Positions 18,021-28,700 of a DNA stretch of 64,000 nt are shown here, in pieces. Where the stretch lies: contig JAKQSZ010000017.1 of the NCBI GenBank assembly GCA_029569475.1, forward strand, positions 9,069 through 73,068, in the 5' to 3' direction. The DNA is from Candidatus Eiseniibacteriota bacterium. Its GTDB lineage: Bacteria > Eisenbacteria > RBG-16-71-46 > CAIMUX01. Under the pieces are notes generated by a model, which saw only the letters and a program-made list of their open reading frames with translations, was not told where the DNA came from and ran no database searches. Position 1 is the first letter of the stretch, and every line of letters begins with the position of its first letter. Made by a program: the position numbers and the translations under genes.

Positions 18021-21020
18021 ATGTCCCGCCGCCCGAACCAGCATCGGCCCGTTCTCTCACCGACCAGCCCCCGACCGGCGCCCCTCCGGTCGCTTTCATC
18101 CATCGCCGGCGCGTTCCTCTTCACTGCGCTCTTCGCCGCGGTCCTCACGGGCCCGAGCGCGGCGGCGTACCGGCCGGCCGGCGTCGAGACCGAACCGGTC
18201 CCGGACATCGAGACCGAAGCAGCGCTCGGCATCACGCCTGAGGTCCCGGCCCTCGAACCCGAGGGTGCATTTCCAGGCATCGAGGGAGAGGACTCCCGCC
18301 CGAGCGCGAGTGTCCGCCACGGCCGGAACAGGTCGGACCGTGACACCATCGACATCCAGCGCGACGTCAGCGACACCCTCATGACCCTGCGCATCGACGG
18401 GGCCGAACTGCACGTTCCCTACTTCGCGTCCACTCCCCTGGAGATGCCTCATCCGAGCGTCACCCGCGCCGTGATCTCCCTCCACGGGACACTGCGCAAT
18501 GGCCGCACCTACCTGCGCACCGTCACCGACGCGGCGGCCGGGGTTCCGGGGGCCGACTCGACCGCCTACCTGATCGCCCCGCAGTACCTGACCGAGGCGG
18601 ACGTGCGGGCCGACACCCTCCCCGACAGCTACCTCTTCTGGGCCTACATGGGCTGGCGCCAGGGGGACCTGTCCCTCTCCACCCTGGCCCACCCGCGTCC
18701 CGCTATCATCAGCTCTTTCGCGGTCTTGGACACGTTGCTTCAGCGCCTGGCCGACGCCAACCCCAACCTGGAAACCATCGTGGTGTCCGGCCACTCCGCC
18801 GGCGGGCAGTTCGTCAACCGTTATGCCGCCGGCACGCCGATGCACGAGGCTCTTGCCGCCCGCGGCATCGCCCTGCGCTACGTGGTGGCCAATCCATCGG
18901 CCTACCTGTATTTCGACGAGGCGCGCTGGGTCCCCGGCACCGATTCCGAGCACGCCGTCCCTCCGCAGGAGCAGATCGAGGCCTGCCCCGGCTACAACCG
19001 CTTCAAGTACGGCCTGGAGAAGCCGAACGCCTACATGGATCAAGGCGACGAGCAACTACGCCAGCAGTACGCGGCGCGCCCGGTCGACTACCTCACCGGC
19101 GGCGACGACAACGACCCGAACAACACCTACCTCGAGCGCAACTGCGAGGCGATGCTCCAGGGCGAGCAGCGGCTGCAGCGGGCCCTGATCTACCGCGGGC
19201 ACCTGGCCCGGGTCTTCGGGCCGGAGATCCTGGACCGCCACTTCTTTGCCGTCGTTCCCGGAGTCGCGCACGACGGGTACGGGATGTTCACCTCGGCCTG
19301 CGGCGTCTTCACGCTCTTCGGATACGGCGGTTGCGATGCCGGACTCCCTGTCCCGTCCTGGGACGATCGCACCACCTTCGCGCTGCGCGCCGGGAAGGGG
19401 CACTCGGTCGCTTGGGGGGATCACGACGGCGATGGCCGACCCGATCTCGTCCTGGCCGCACCGGACAGCACCGACAAACTGCTGCGCAACGACCCGGACG
19501 GCACCTTTCGCGATGTCTCGGCGCCGCCCCTGATCGACCCGACGAACGGCGTCTCCGCTACCTGGGTCGACATCGACGATGACGGGTTCCTGGACATCTA
19601 CGCGCTCAACTGGCGGGGAGCGAATCGCTACCTCCGCAATGACGGCCAGGGCGCCTTCACCGACGAGACCTCGGGGCTGCTCGGGTCCGTGGGCGACATG
19701 TTCGACGGCGCCTGGGCGGACTATGACTGCGACGGCGACCTGGACGTCTATCTTGCCCGCGCCGGAGGCGATCTCCTCCTCCGCAACGACGGCGCCGCCT
19801 TCACGGACGTCACCCCGCTGGTCCCGCAGGATTCGCTGAACTCACGGGACGCCGCCTGGGGGGACTACGACGGCGACGGCGATCTCGACCTCTACATCGC
19901 CAACGACAACCGGGCCAACCGGCTCTTCCGCAACGACCGGATCCGCTTCACCGACGTGACCCACCCACCCCTGAACGTCAACGGCCCCGCGGCCTCGGCT
20001 TGTTGGGCGGACTACGACAACGACGCCGACCTGGACCTCCTCCTGGCGACGTCCGCCACGCGCACCTGGCTCTTCCGCAATGACGGAGGTGTCTTCAGCG
20101 ACGCGACCCCGCCGGCCTTCACCACCGCGGGCCAGGCCCGTTCCGCCTCCTGGGGCGACTATGACAACGACGGCCGGCCGGACGTCTACCTGACCTGCAA
20201 CCGCAGCCGAAGCCGCCTCTTCCACAACAACGGCGACGGGACCTTCACCGACACCGCCACCTGGCCGATCAACGACATCGGCTACGGCACCGGGGCGGCC
20301 TGGGCCGACTATGACGGCGACGGCGCGTTGGACCTGTACCTCGCCAACGACGCGAACTGGAACAAGCTCTTCCACAACCAGGGCACACCGGGAAATCACT
20401 GGCTTCAGGTGGACCTGCGCGGCGTCGAGTCCAACTCCCACGGCGTGGGGGCGCGGCTGCGCCTGGTCGCGGGCAACGTCGCCCAGACCCGCGAGGTGGG
20501 CTGCGAGACCGGGTCCGCCAGCCAGAACTCGCCCACCGTCCACTTCGGCTTGGGCGCGGCCGCCACGGTGGACGCGCTCGAGGTCCACTGGCCGAGCGGC
20601 ATCGTGCAGATCCTGACGCCGGGCTTCGCCGCCGACCGGCGGATCGTGGTCACCGAGTCCGAGGATCCCTCGAGCGTGCCCGAGTCTCTCACGGGCGAAC
20701 CGCGGCCAGGATCCGGGGAAGCCCGCGCGGATGGAGGCGAGGTCCTCCGGGTGGCCGCGCCGCTGCCCAACCCTTTCTCGGACGGAACCGTCATCGACTT
20801 CTCCCTCAGCCGCCCGGTACGCGTCGAAGCCCGCGTCTACGACGCCGCCGGCCGCGAGGTCGCCACCCTGGCCGCCGGATCGCGATTCGCCGAGGGGCGC
20901 CACCAGCTCTTCTGGAGCGGTCGCGACGCGGCGGGCCACCGTCTGCCGGCAGGCGTGTACCTGTGCCGGATCAACACGGACGGCGCCGAGGCCGGCGCCA
21001 GGATCGTCCACCTGCGTTAG
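18021..21020 (+). CDS. Exported alpha/beta-hydrolase fused to FG-GAP, ASPIC/UnbV and FlgD-like domains
   Basis: 999 residues. Start ATG 18021 follows GGAGG; a signal peptide ends near residue 48 (AGAFLFTALFAAVLTGPSAAA). Residues about 120-450 are an alpha/beta hydrolase: AVISLHGTL, then nucleophile elbow GHSAGG with S259, and a late His in VPGVAHDGYG. Residues about 455-790 hold some seven FG-GAP/VCBS-type units with Ca-binding loops such as DYDGDGDLDLY. Residues about 790-875 are an ASPIC/UnbV domain (NHWLQVDLRG ... HFGLG ... VHWPSG). The last 90 residues are a FlgD-like Ig/sorting-type domain (PNPFSDGTVIDFSL ... AGVYLCRI). The hydrolase substrate is unknown; a secreted or surface enzyme is likely. 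Poly(3-hydroxyalkanoate) depolymerase- or feruloyl esterase-like enzymes are alternatives for the catalytic part. Confidence 0.88.
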   Translation: MSRRPNQHRPVLSPTSPRPAPLRSLSSIAGAFLFTALFAAVLTGPSAAAYRPAGVETEPVPDIETEAALGITPEVPALEPEGAFPGIEGEDSRPSASVRHGRNRSDRDTIDIQRDVSDTLMTLRIDGAELHVPYFASTPLEMPHPSVTRAVISLHGTLRNGRTYLRTVTDAAAGVPGADSTAYLIAPQYLTEADVRADTLPDSYLFWAYMGWRQGDLSLSTLAHPRPAIISSFAVLDTLLQRLADANPNLETIVVSGHSAGGQFVNRYAAGTPMHEALAARGIALRYVVANPSAYLYFDEARWVPGTDSEHAVPPQEQIEACPGYNRFKYGLEKPNAYMDQGDEQLRQQYAARPVDYLTGGDDNDPNNTYLERNCEAMLQGEQRLQRALIYRGHLARVFGPEILDRHFFAVVPGVAHDGYGMFTSACGVFTLFGYGGCDAGLPVPSWDDRTTFALRAGKGHSVAWGDHDGDGRPDLVLAAPDSTDKLLRNDPDGTFRDVSAPPLIDPTNGVSATWVDIDDDGFLDIYALNWRGANRYLRNDGQGAFTDETSGLLGSVGDMFDGAWADYDCDGDLDVYLARAGGDLLLRNDGAAFTDVTPLVPQDSLNSRDAAWGDYDGDGDLDLYIANDNRANRLFRNDRIRFTDVTHPPLNVNGPAASACWADYDNDADLDLLLATSATRTWLFRNDGGVFSDATPPAFTTAGQARSASWGDYDNDGRPDVYLTCNRSRSRLFHNNGDGTFTDTATWPINDIGYGTGAAWADYDGDGALDLYLANDANWNKLFHNQGTPGNHWLQVDLRGVESNSHGVGARLRLVAGNVAQTREVGCETGSASQNSPTVHFGLGAAATVDALEVHWPSGIVQILTPGFAADRRIVVTESEDPSSVPESLTGEPRPGSGEARADGGEVLRVAAPLPNPFSDGTVIDFSLSRPVRVEARVYDAAGREVATLAAGSRFAEGRHQLFWSGRDAAGHRLPAGVYLCRINTDGAEAGARIVHLR

Positions 21021-21044
21021 TCGGCCTGACCCGAGATCGGGCAA

Positions 21045-21067
21045 GCGGGGCCGCGATCAGGCCCCGC
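21045..21067. terminator. Hairpin between convergent genes
   Basis: Perfect 8-bp inverted repeat GCGGGGCC / GGCCCCGC with a 7-nt loop. It lies 25 nt after the stop of the hydrolase gene and overlaps the stop codon (21057-21059) of the barrel gene on the other strand. No T-run follows on either side, so termination is only probable. Confidence 0.45.
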
Positions 21068-22091
21068 CCCTTCCCAGGAGCCGGCGGTAGGACAGCGAGA
21101 ACTGCAGCGTCCATTCCTGCACATTGCCGCCGTTCTCCTGCATATCGCGGTAGACCGTGATCGGCACCGCCGCGCCCAACGACAGCGCCGGGAGCGGGGA
21201 CCAACTCGCGGTCGGGCCCACGAACAGCATCGGTCCCGCCCGGCGGAAGCCTTCCGTTTCGCCGAAGAGATCGTGCTTGGGGATCCAGGCGAAATCCGCC
21301 AGCACGCCGAGCGTGACCGCGCTCCACGCGCCGGCCCCGGTGGATAACGGGGTGACCAGGCCGAGGCGTGTCGTGAGGGCGTCGGCATCCGAGTTCCTGG
21401 CGGGCCCGGTGCCGGTCAGCTCGTGCCGGAAGTTCGCCACCGTGGTCGCCTCCGGCGTGAAGATGTAGCGCGCGCTCAGCCCCAGGCCCAATCGGCGCCC
21501 GATCGTCCGGCTGCCGCCGAGCTCGACGATCCCGGCAAAGTTGCCGGTGCCCGCCTGGGCCGCCAGGTCCTGCGTCACCACCCGGCCATTCCGCGCACGG
21601 AACTTCTCGTCGGACTTTCCCGTGGGCAGCCGGGCGCCGATCGAGGCGTACCAGGGCGCGCTCTCGGCGCCGCTCGACAACCAGTAGCGGGCCAACAGCC
21701 GGACATCGCCCAGGCCGTTGGCCGCCATCGTTCCGGCGACGCCGCCGAACTCACGGCTTTGCTCGGTATGGGTGAAGGGCACCTCGGCCACCGCGGTCAT
21801 CCGGGCGGGCAGGTCGTACTCGATACCCAGCAGGTGATCCACCCCGAGGGTCGCGGGAGCGACATTGGTCTCGGTGGCCTCGTCCCGCTCCGTCCCGATG
21901 TAGTAGTGGTCGGTGTCGGACCAGGTGAGCCCATAGGCGGCTCGAAGCATCCCCGGCTCGTGCGCCTTGAACTGCTCCCCCACGGGGAGCGACACGGGCA
22001 CTCACCCACAGCCGCCGCCCAGGGCGCGCCGCGACGTCCCGAGCAGCGCCAGGGGAAGCAACAGCAGAATCCAGGATCTTCTCCGAATCAT
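21057..22091 (-). CDS. Outer-membrane barrel-like protein, signal peptide split by in-frame TGA; candidate selenoprotein
   Basis: The ATG at 22091 has a strong ribosome binding site (gaggaagg, 8 nt upstream) and encodes a signal peptide, MIRRRSWILLLLPLALLGT, followed by Gly-Gly-Gly-Cys-Gly. Codon 30 is TGA (22002-22004). The same frame then stays open for 314 codons (VPVSLPVGEQFKAHEPG ...). That part reads as a transporter-like barrel (GLTWSDTDHYYIG, VDHLLGIEYDLPARMTAV, a C-terminal TLQFSLSYRRLLG). Read through, the protein has 344 residues and an N-terminal Cys-Gly-Sec motif. Without readthrough, translation would have to restart at the GTG at 22001, giving a product with no signal peptide, which makes no sense for a barrel. 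A perfect hairpin lies 11 nt past the TGA. Alternatives are a sequencing error (TGC or TGT would give CGC) or a recent nonsense mutation. Confidence 0.7.
21974..22004 (-). promoter_or_regulatory. SECIS-like element (TGA plus hairpin)
   Basis: On the minus strand: TGA at 22004-22002, an 11-nt spacer (22001-21991), then stem GCTCCCC (21990-21984), loop GTG (21983-21981) and stem GGGGAGC (21980-21974). All 7 bp are Watson-Crick. The loop begins with G then U and lies 18 nt after the UGA. As I recall the bacterial SECIS model, a short apical loop with G in its first two positions about 16-37 nt after UGA is expected, and E. coli fdhF has a similar 11-nt spacer. In so G+C-rich a genome a chance hairpin is possible. 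Confidence 0.5.
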
Positions 22092-22783
22092 GGGATTTAC
22101 CTTCCTCTCTTCTTCCTCGCCTGGTCACGTCTTCCTCTCTCCGCCAAGGAGGGAGGGAGCGGCGGGATGTTCCGCGGTCCGCGGAAGCGGCCGGGAGCAG
22201 CCGGCGCCCGGTTGCGTGGCGGCGCTGCTCAGCGCAGGAGGAGATGAAGCAGAGGATCCACGGATCAGGCCAGCCTGGTCGGTTGCGGTGGATGAACGTG
22301 GATCAGATTTCGGTCCGGAGTCTCTTCACTGCGCAGTCACGGCGCCGTCGCGCGGCAGCACTCAGGTGAATGGCCTGCGTGCGACGGGGTGTCGGTTGTT
22401 CCTGCGCATTCCGCCGATGGACTCCGGTTCCAGGTTGGTCATGGTCCGACAATGGGCGGCCCTCGCCCGGCCGGGCCGCCCCCGGGGCGGTGACCGCCCC
22501 CGCCCCGAGATCAAACGAGACATTGTCTCATGCCTCCGGGTCGGGCGCAAGGGATGGATTGCGGTTTCGTCGCGGACTTCCGGACGCAGGTGAACCGCGC
22601 CGAACGCATGCGGCATCCGGACGGCAACCTGCGCCTGGACAGGTTCGTGGCGCATCTCGGTCGGAGCGGAGATTGTCCGCCGTGCGGGTCGGTGCGAAGA
22701 TCGGACGCGTGCATCCCGTAGACACCGCGAGTGTATCCTCCGCGGAGAGATCATCCATGCCTCATCGCCTTGGAGGGAGTTCG
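22092..22783. other. Non-coding gap between divergent genes
   Basis: About 690 bp between the barrel gene and the alpha-2-macroglobulin gene. The part next to the barrel gene (22092-22160) is purine-rich on its sense strand. Short open frames here have no protein-like composition. Promoters for both divergent genes should lie here, but I see no convincing -35/-10 pair. One small palindrome is listed separately. Confidence 0.6.
22517..22529. promoter_or_regulatory. 13-bp palindrome, possible operator
   Basis: GAGAC-att-GTCTC, a perfect inverted repeat of 5-bp arms with a 3-bp centre, in the intergenic gap about 255 bp before the alpha-2-macroglobulin start. Its size suits a dimeric repressor site, but no regulator is linked and chance cannot be excluded. 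Confidence 0.3.
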
Positions 22784-25700
22784 ATGGACGACCACGTTGA
22801 ACGTCGCGCCAAACCGTCCTGTGAGCCAACCGCCCGTCCTGACCGCAAGGCCCGGCGCGGGTTCATCCTCGCCCTTCTCTTCGCGGCGATCGCGACGCCG
22901 GCGATCCACCTTTGGTTCGCGACGGCAGGCAAGGCGGCTTCCCCTGCCGATCCTCTGAAGATCGTGCTGGCGACCCCGACGGGGGATCAGGACGTGCTCT
23001 ACGCGATCGACGTCACCTTCAGCGAACCGGTTGTCGCGCTGGGAACACGGGGTGAGCGGCAGGAACGGGGCCCGATCCGGTTCCAACCCGAGTTGAAGGG
23101 GACATTCACCTGGGTCGGCACGAGCGCGGTCAGCTTCGTTCTGAGCGAGCCGCCGCCGGAGGGAAAGACGATCACCTGCGTCGTGGGGCGCGGGCTCAAG
23201 AGCCTCGATGGATCGGTCCTGCCCGCCGACCACACCTGGACGATCAACTACCGGCGGCCCCGGCTGATCGGCGCATATCCCCGCCTCGAGACGCGGAAGG
23301 AGCAGGAGCGCGCCGAGCTGGAGGCCAACGGCCGAGGCCGGGCGCGGGCGGTGGAGTCGCAGCCGGCGAGCGATCCGATCGTGGCTGCCTTCAGCGCGCC
23401 CCTCGAGGCCGCCCAGCAGCACCTGCCCTACCTGGAGGGAGCCGGCGGCGTCGTGCCCACGCGGAGGGTCTCCTTGAGGGCCGGCCAGCTCGAGGACGTC
23501 CGCGCGATGCTCAACCGCCCCCAGCTACCGGAGGACCGGATCCTCGCGGTCATGCCGGTGCAGCCGCTCTCCGAGAACACGGTGTACAAGCTGGTCGTTC
23601 CGGCGTCGATGGCGTTTCGAGATCGCGAGCTGACCCTGGCCGAGACGCTCTTCGGGCAGCTTCGGCTTCCTCCGGAACCGTCGATCACCGGCCTTTCGGC
23701 TCACTCCTGGGATGGAACGGCATCCTTCCGGCTCACGTTTTCCACGCCGACCGAGCCGCAACCGGTCTTCGAGCGCTTGCGGCTCACCCCCTCCCCCCCG
23801 AATCCAAAGCCAAGCGAGGGAGAGGATCTTTCCGGATTGCGCTTCGAGGCCCGGTTCCGGCCGGGCTCCACAATCCGTATCGAGGTGCCGCCTGGCTGGC
23901 AGGACCTGGACGGACGCCGCAGCACGAGTTCCTTCGACACCACGATCACGCTGCCGCACGCCCCCGCGAGCCTGACGGTGGAGCCACGCCAGGGCCTCCT
24001 CATCCCCGGCCCGGAGGAGGCTGTGCGCATCAGCGCCTGCAATGTGAGGGCGGTAGAGGTACGGCTCGCCTGGATCCCGGCCAGCGAAATGCCGGCGTTT
24101 CTCTCCGAAGAGTGGTGGTCCGATGAGGCCGTCGGAACAGATCGCGTTGCCTCGAAACGGTGGATCACGCTGGAGCCCTGGACGGCGCCGGCTCGATCGC
24201 CGGATTCGTTGCACGTCTGGTACCGGCGCATCTCGCAACTGCCCGGCCGGCCCGCCGACGCGCAAGGACTTCTGCTCGTGGCCAGCGCCGCGCGCCTGTT
24301 CGAAAGTCCCGACGGGGGTGGACGCGCGGAGCGGCGCCGGGCCTCGCTCGGAGCTGGTTTCGAAGGTGAGGACCTCCTCGTCACGGAGACCAGCCTCCAG
24401 ATCGCGCCCCTGGGAATCTCCGCGCGGATGGGCAGCGATCGCGGCCTGCTCTGGGTAACCGACCTGCGCTCGGGAGAACCGGTCGCCGGCGCCCGCGTCT
24501 CCTTGTGGCAGCCGCGGGGGCCGGCTGAGACCGCGGTGAAGTCGGTCTGGCAAGGCCAAACCGATCCCGATGGTCTGGCATGGACCCCGGGAGCCGGACA
24601 TGCTGCTTTCGCGCTGGCCGAGCGGGGCAGCGAACGGGTGTGGCTGCGGCTCACCGCTCACCACCCGTACGCCGGGCGCCAGGCCACTTCCGGCTTCCTC
24701 TTCACGGACCGCCCGATCTACCGCCCGGGCGAGTCGATCCATTGGAAGGCATTCCTCCGCCACGTCACCCGCGAGGCGATGACCCGGCCCGACAAGATCG
24801 CTTTGGATCTGAAACTGGAATCCTGGAGCACCGGCTGGTCGCGCATCGTGCCCGCCGGCGAGACCGCCGAGGGGGCGGCCGACGGGACCGTGGCGATCCC
24901 CCCTGACGCGCCGACCGGACACCTCCAGCTGTCTCTCCTGCCGCGCAGCTCGAGCGAGGAAGCGCCCTTCACCTCCGCTTCGGTGCAGGTGGAGGCTTTC
25001 CGCGCTCCGCGTTTTTCCGCACGCATCGCCGGCGCCGATGAGAAGGCGCTGAGCGGACAGACGACGACCTTCACCGGGCAGTTCAGGCACTTCGGCGGCG
25101 CTGCGCTTGGCCAGGCGCCGATCACCTGGACACTCCTGCGGCAGCCGTGGACCTGGCGGATCCCCGGCTACATGGAGTTCTCGACCCAGGACGAACCGGC
25201 CGGTTCCCGCTGGTCGGAGAGGTACTGGAGGGGCCCGGAGCGGGTGGGCGAAGGTACCGCGGAGACCGACGCCGAGGGGCGTTTCACGTTGCCGGTGAAG
25301 CTCGAGCTTCCGCCGGAGCAGGACGCCGCCCTGGTGACCTTCGAGGCCGGAGCCCGCGATCAGACCGACCAGTCGGCCTTTGACCGGTTCGCTCTGGTCG
25401 TTCTGCGCGGCCCCTTGCGGCCCGCCGTCCGCGCGGATTGGGAGTGGTCGTCCCCCGAAGATCAAGGCACGTGGCAATGGGTGGTTTCCGACACCGCCGG
25501 CACGTTGGTCCCGAACGTTCCCACCACCGTGGAGCTCATCTACCGCGACTGGAAGACCGTCCGCGTCCGCCGGGTGGGTGGCCGCTACGACTTCGAGAAC
25601 ACGCCGTACGACTCGATCCTGGTCCGGCGCGAAGAGGTCAGTAGCGACACGGTGCAGTCCGTCACCTTCCCGATTCCGCGGGCCGGTTACTACCTGGTGC

Positions 25701-28700
25701 GCGTGCGTCTGACCGAACCCGACGGCACGACGCTCGCCGCGGCCGAGGGGCGTTACTTCAGCGGAGAGGCGGTCGCGGCCGCTCCCCGGGAGGCTCACCA
25801 GTGGCTGCCCATCGACGGCCCTCGCCGCGCCCTCGTGCCGGGGGACACGGCGGAGGTTATCATCCCGGCCCCCGAGGGCGGAGCCCAGGGACTGATGGTC
25901 GTGGAGAGCGATGGCATCCTCGAAGCTCGCCGCTTGCGACTGGAGGGCACCGCGAGGATTCCCGTGCGCATCGGCGACCTGCTCCCCCCCGGAATCGAGG
26001 TTGAGGCCACGGTCATCGGCCCCGATCCCCTCTGGAAGAGCGGCGCGCCCGGGCGGCGCGTCGCCTATCCATACTTCGCCACCGGCTCGCACACGCTTCG
26101 CCTATCGACCGAGCCCTGGCGCGCCGAGGTCAAGGCGGCGCCGGAGCGGACGACCTACTTTCCGGGCGAGGAGGTCGGCGTCGAAGTCTTCCTGAGCGAC
26201 CAGCAGGGACGGCCGCTGTCCGGGGAGGTCACGCTCGCTGTCGTGGACGAGGCCGTGCTGGCGCTGGTGGCCGGCGACAAGGGAGATCCCCTCGAGAGCC
26301 TCTTCCCCTGGCGCGGCGGGGGAACCTCCTATGCCGACACCCGCTATAGCCTGCGGCTGCCGGCCGAGGGAGAAAAGGGCTCGCCGGGCGGTGGAGGGGC
26401 CGAGATGGCGGGAAGCCGGGTGCGCCGGGACTTCCGTCCGACCGCCTACTGGAATCCGCGCGTACGGGTCGGCCCCGACGGCCGGGCCGTGGTCCGGTTC
26501 ACCCTTCCCGATGAGCTCACCTCCTACCGCATCCGCGCCACCGCGGCCGCGGACAGCGAGCTTTTCGCCGTCGCCGACACCTCCATCCGGATCGACAAGC
26601 CGCTCTTCGTCGAGCCGGCGGTGCCCCGCCTGGTGCGGGTGGGCGACGCCTGGAGCGTCGGGGCCGTCGTGATGAACCGCGGCGCCGAGGACCTGGAGGT
26701 CCGCGTCTCGTGCACGGTCACGGGAGCGCGCCTGAAGAAGTCGGGGACCTGGAAGGGGCGGGTGGAGGGCTCCTCCAGCAGGCGGCTGGACTTCCCGGTC
26801 GAGGTCTCCGCTCCCGGACAGATCACCTATACGCTCGAGGCCGAGGGACGCCGCAAGGGGCGTGGATCGGGCGGCTCCGCCGAGTCCGCGGGAGCGCGGC
26901 CAGCCAACGATGCCATCACCCGCTCGCTCATGGCGGAACTGCCGGTCGAGCGGATCACCGAGGTCGTCTTCGACGCGGCCGCGCCGGTCTCGCGGCAGGC
27001 GATCGCCCTGGACTCCCCGGGCATCCGCGACGCCGCCCAGGTGACGGCGCGCCTGGCGGTCTCCCTGGCGGCGGAACTCGATGACGCGGTGAGGTGGCTG
27101 GAGGATTACGAGCATCTCTGCCTGGAGCAGATCGACTCGCGGATCCTCGGCTTGCTGGCGCGGCGCGACCTGGCGGACCGCTTTCCGCCGGATACCACGA
27201 GCGTCCGCGATCAGGATGCGGCGATCCAGGCCGGTCTCCACGCTATCGCGCGGTACGCCGGCTATGACGAGTTCCGTCTGTGGGAGGGAAGGGGCAGCGG
27301 CGGTCCCTATCTCGATGCCTACACCGCCTTCACGTTGCAGCGCCTCGAAGCGGCCGGCTTCGCCGTCCCGCCGGAGCTGCGCGACCAGGCGTTCGCGTTT
27401 CTCGAGTCGCGGCTCCCTCAGGACGGCGTCCACGACTCGGGGCTTCCGCAAGCCGGCCCCCGCGGCCACCAGTCGCGGCGACCGCGGGCCGGGCACAGCG
27501 ACGACCGGATAGCGTCGCCCGACATTCAGGCTTTCATCTGCTGGGTGCTGGTGTCGTGGGGGAAGGGAGACGGGCACGCCGACATCCTGACGTCCCTCTA
27601 TGAGAACCGGGACCAGCTTGGAACGGCCTCCAAGGCTTTCCTGGCGATGGCCCTGGCCGCGCCATCGAAGTCCGCCGTCGAAGACGGTCCTCCGGCGGGG
27701 AGACCGGGAGACACGAACCTGGCGCGGGCGCACACGCTCCTGGACGAGATTCGGCAGAAGCTGAGCCGCAGCGCGGCGCTGGCCTCGGTCACCGAGGATC
27801 ATCCGGGCTGGGGACGCCGGTGGTTCTCCTTCAGCCAGGACCGGATTCGCGCGACGGCGACGACGGCGCTGGCGCTGCAGCGTCTTGCCCCCGAGGATCC
27901 GTTCCTCCCGATGCTGGTCAACTGGCTGCTCTCCATCCGTGAACATGGCAGGTGGCCGACCACCCACGAGAACGCCTTCGCGCTCGAGTGCATCCGTTCC
28001 TACGTCGTGACCACGGAGTCCTTGTCGCTGCCTTTGACGGCGAGCCTCACCATCGGCGAGACGGCCACTGGCCAGGCCGCCGTGCGGGAGAGCGCGACCT
28101 TCACCGAAAGCGATCTGCGGCCGCGGGATTTCTCCTTCGGCCTCGATCAGCTCACCCGGCCTTCGGGCAAGGGCCCCGCCGTGAAGACCGCCCCCATCGT
28201 GGTGGAGACGTCCCCGGAGAAGCAGGTCTACTACCAGATCCGCTTCGATCGCGCGCGGCCGGCGCTGGAATCGGCGCCGCAGGAAGAAGGGCTGATGCTC
28301 TATCGCGAGTATGTCGACGCCGCCAGCGGCGAGCCTCTCGAGCGGATCACGCCGCAGTCCGCCATCCTGGTGCACCTCGCGCTGGCCGTACCGCATCCCG
28401 CCGAGTATCTGGTCGTCGAAGATCCCCTGCCGGCGGGCCTGGAGGCGGTCAACCTCAACCTCCGCAACTCGCCGCTCCTTACGCGGACGCGCCCGGGCGA
28501 GGACGATCCGCCGTCCGGCGCGGCACGCATGACTCCCGGGGAGGACCAGCCGGATGTTGACGCGCGCGTGGCGAACCAGCCCTCCGCCGGCAGCCTCCTA
28601 CCCGTCACCCACAAGGAGATCCGCGACGGCTCGGTCCGGCTCTACGCTGACGAGGTGAGGGCCGGGATCTATCACATCTACTACCCCGTGGCGGCGACCA

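Noticed and set aside
22001..22003. GTG at 22001 as the simple start of the barrel gene
   Set aside because: It has no ribosome binding site of its own and would leave the barrel with no signal peptide, while a complete signal peptide lies in frame just upstream. It is kept as an alternative.
23525..26092. An 855-codon open frame on the minus strand opposite the macroglobulin gene
   Set aside because: The plus strand carries a clear multi-domain family protein with an intact thioester motif. The minus frame has Arg/Gly/Pro/Ala-rich composition with no motif, as expected opposite a G+C-rich gene.
26102..28396. Second long antisense frame (764 codons) under the macroglobulin gene
   Set aside because: Same reason: Arg/Gly-rich, no domain, wholly inside a certain gene.
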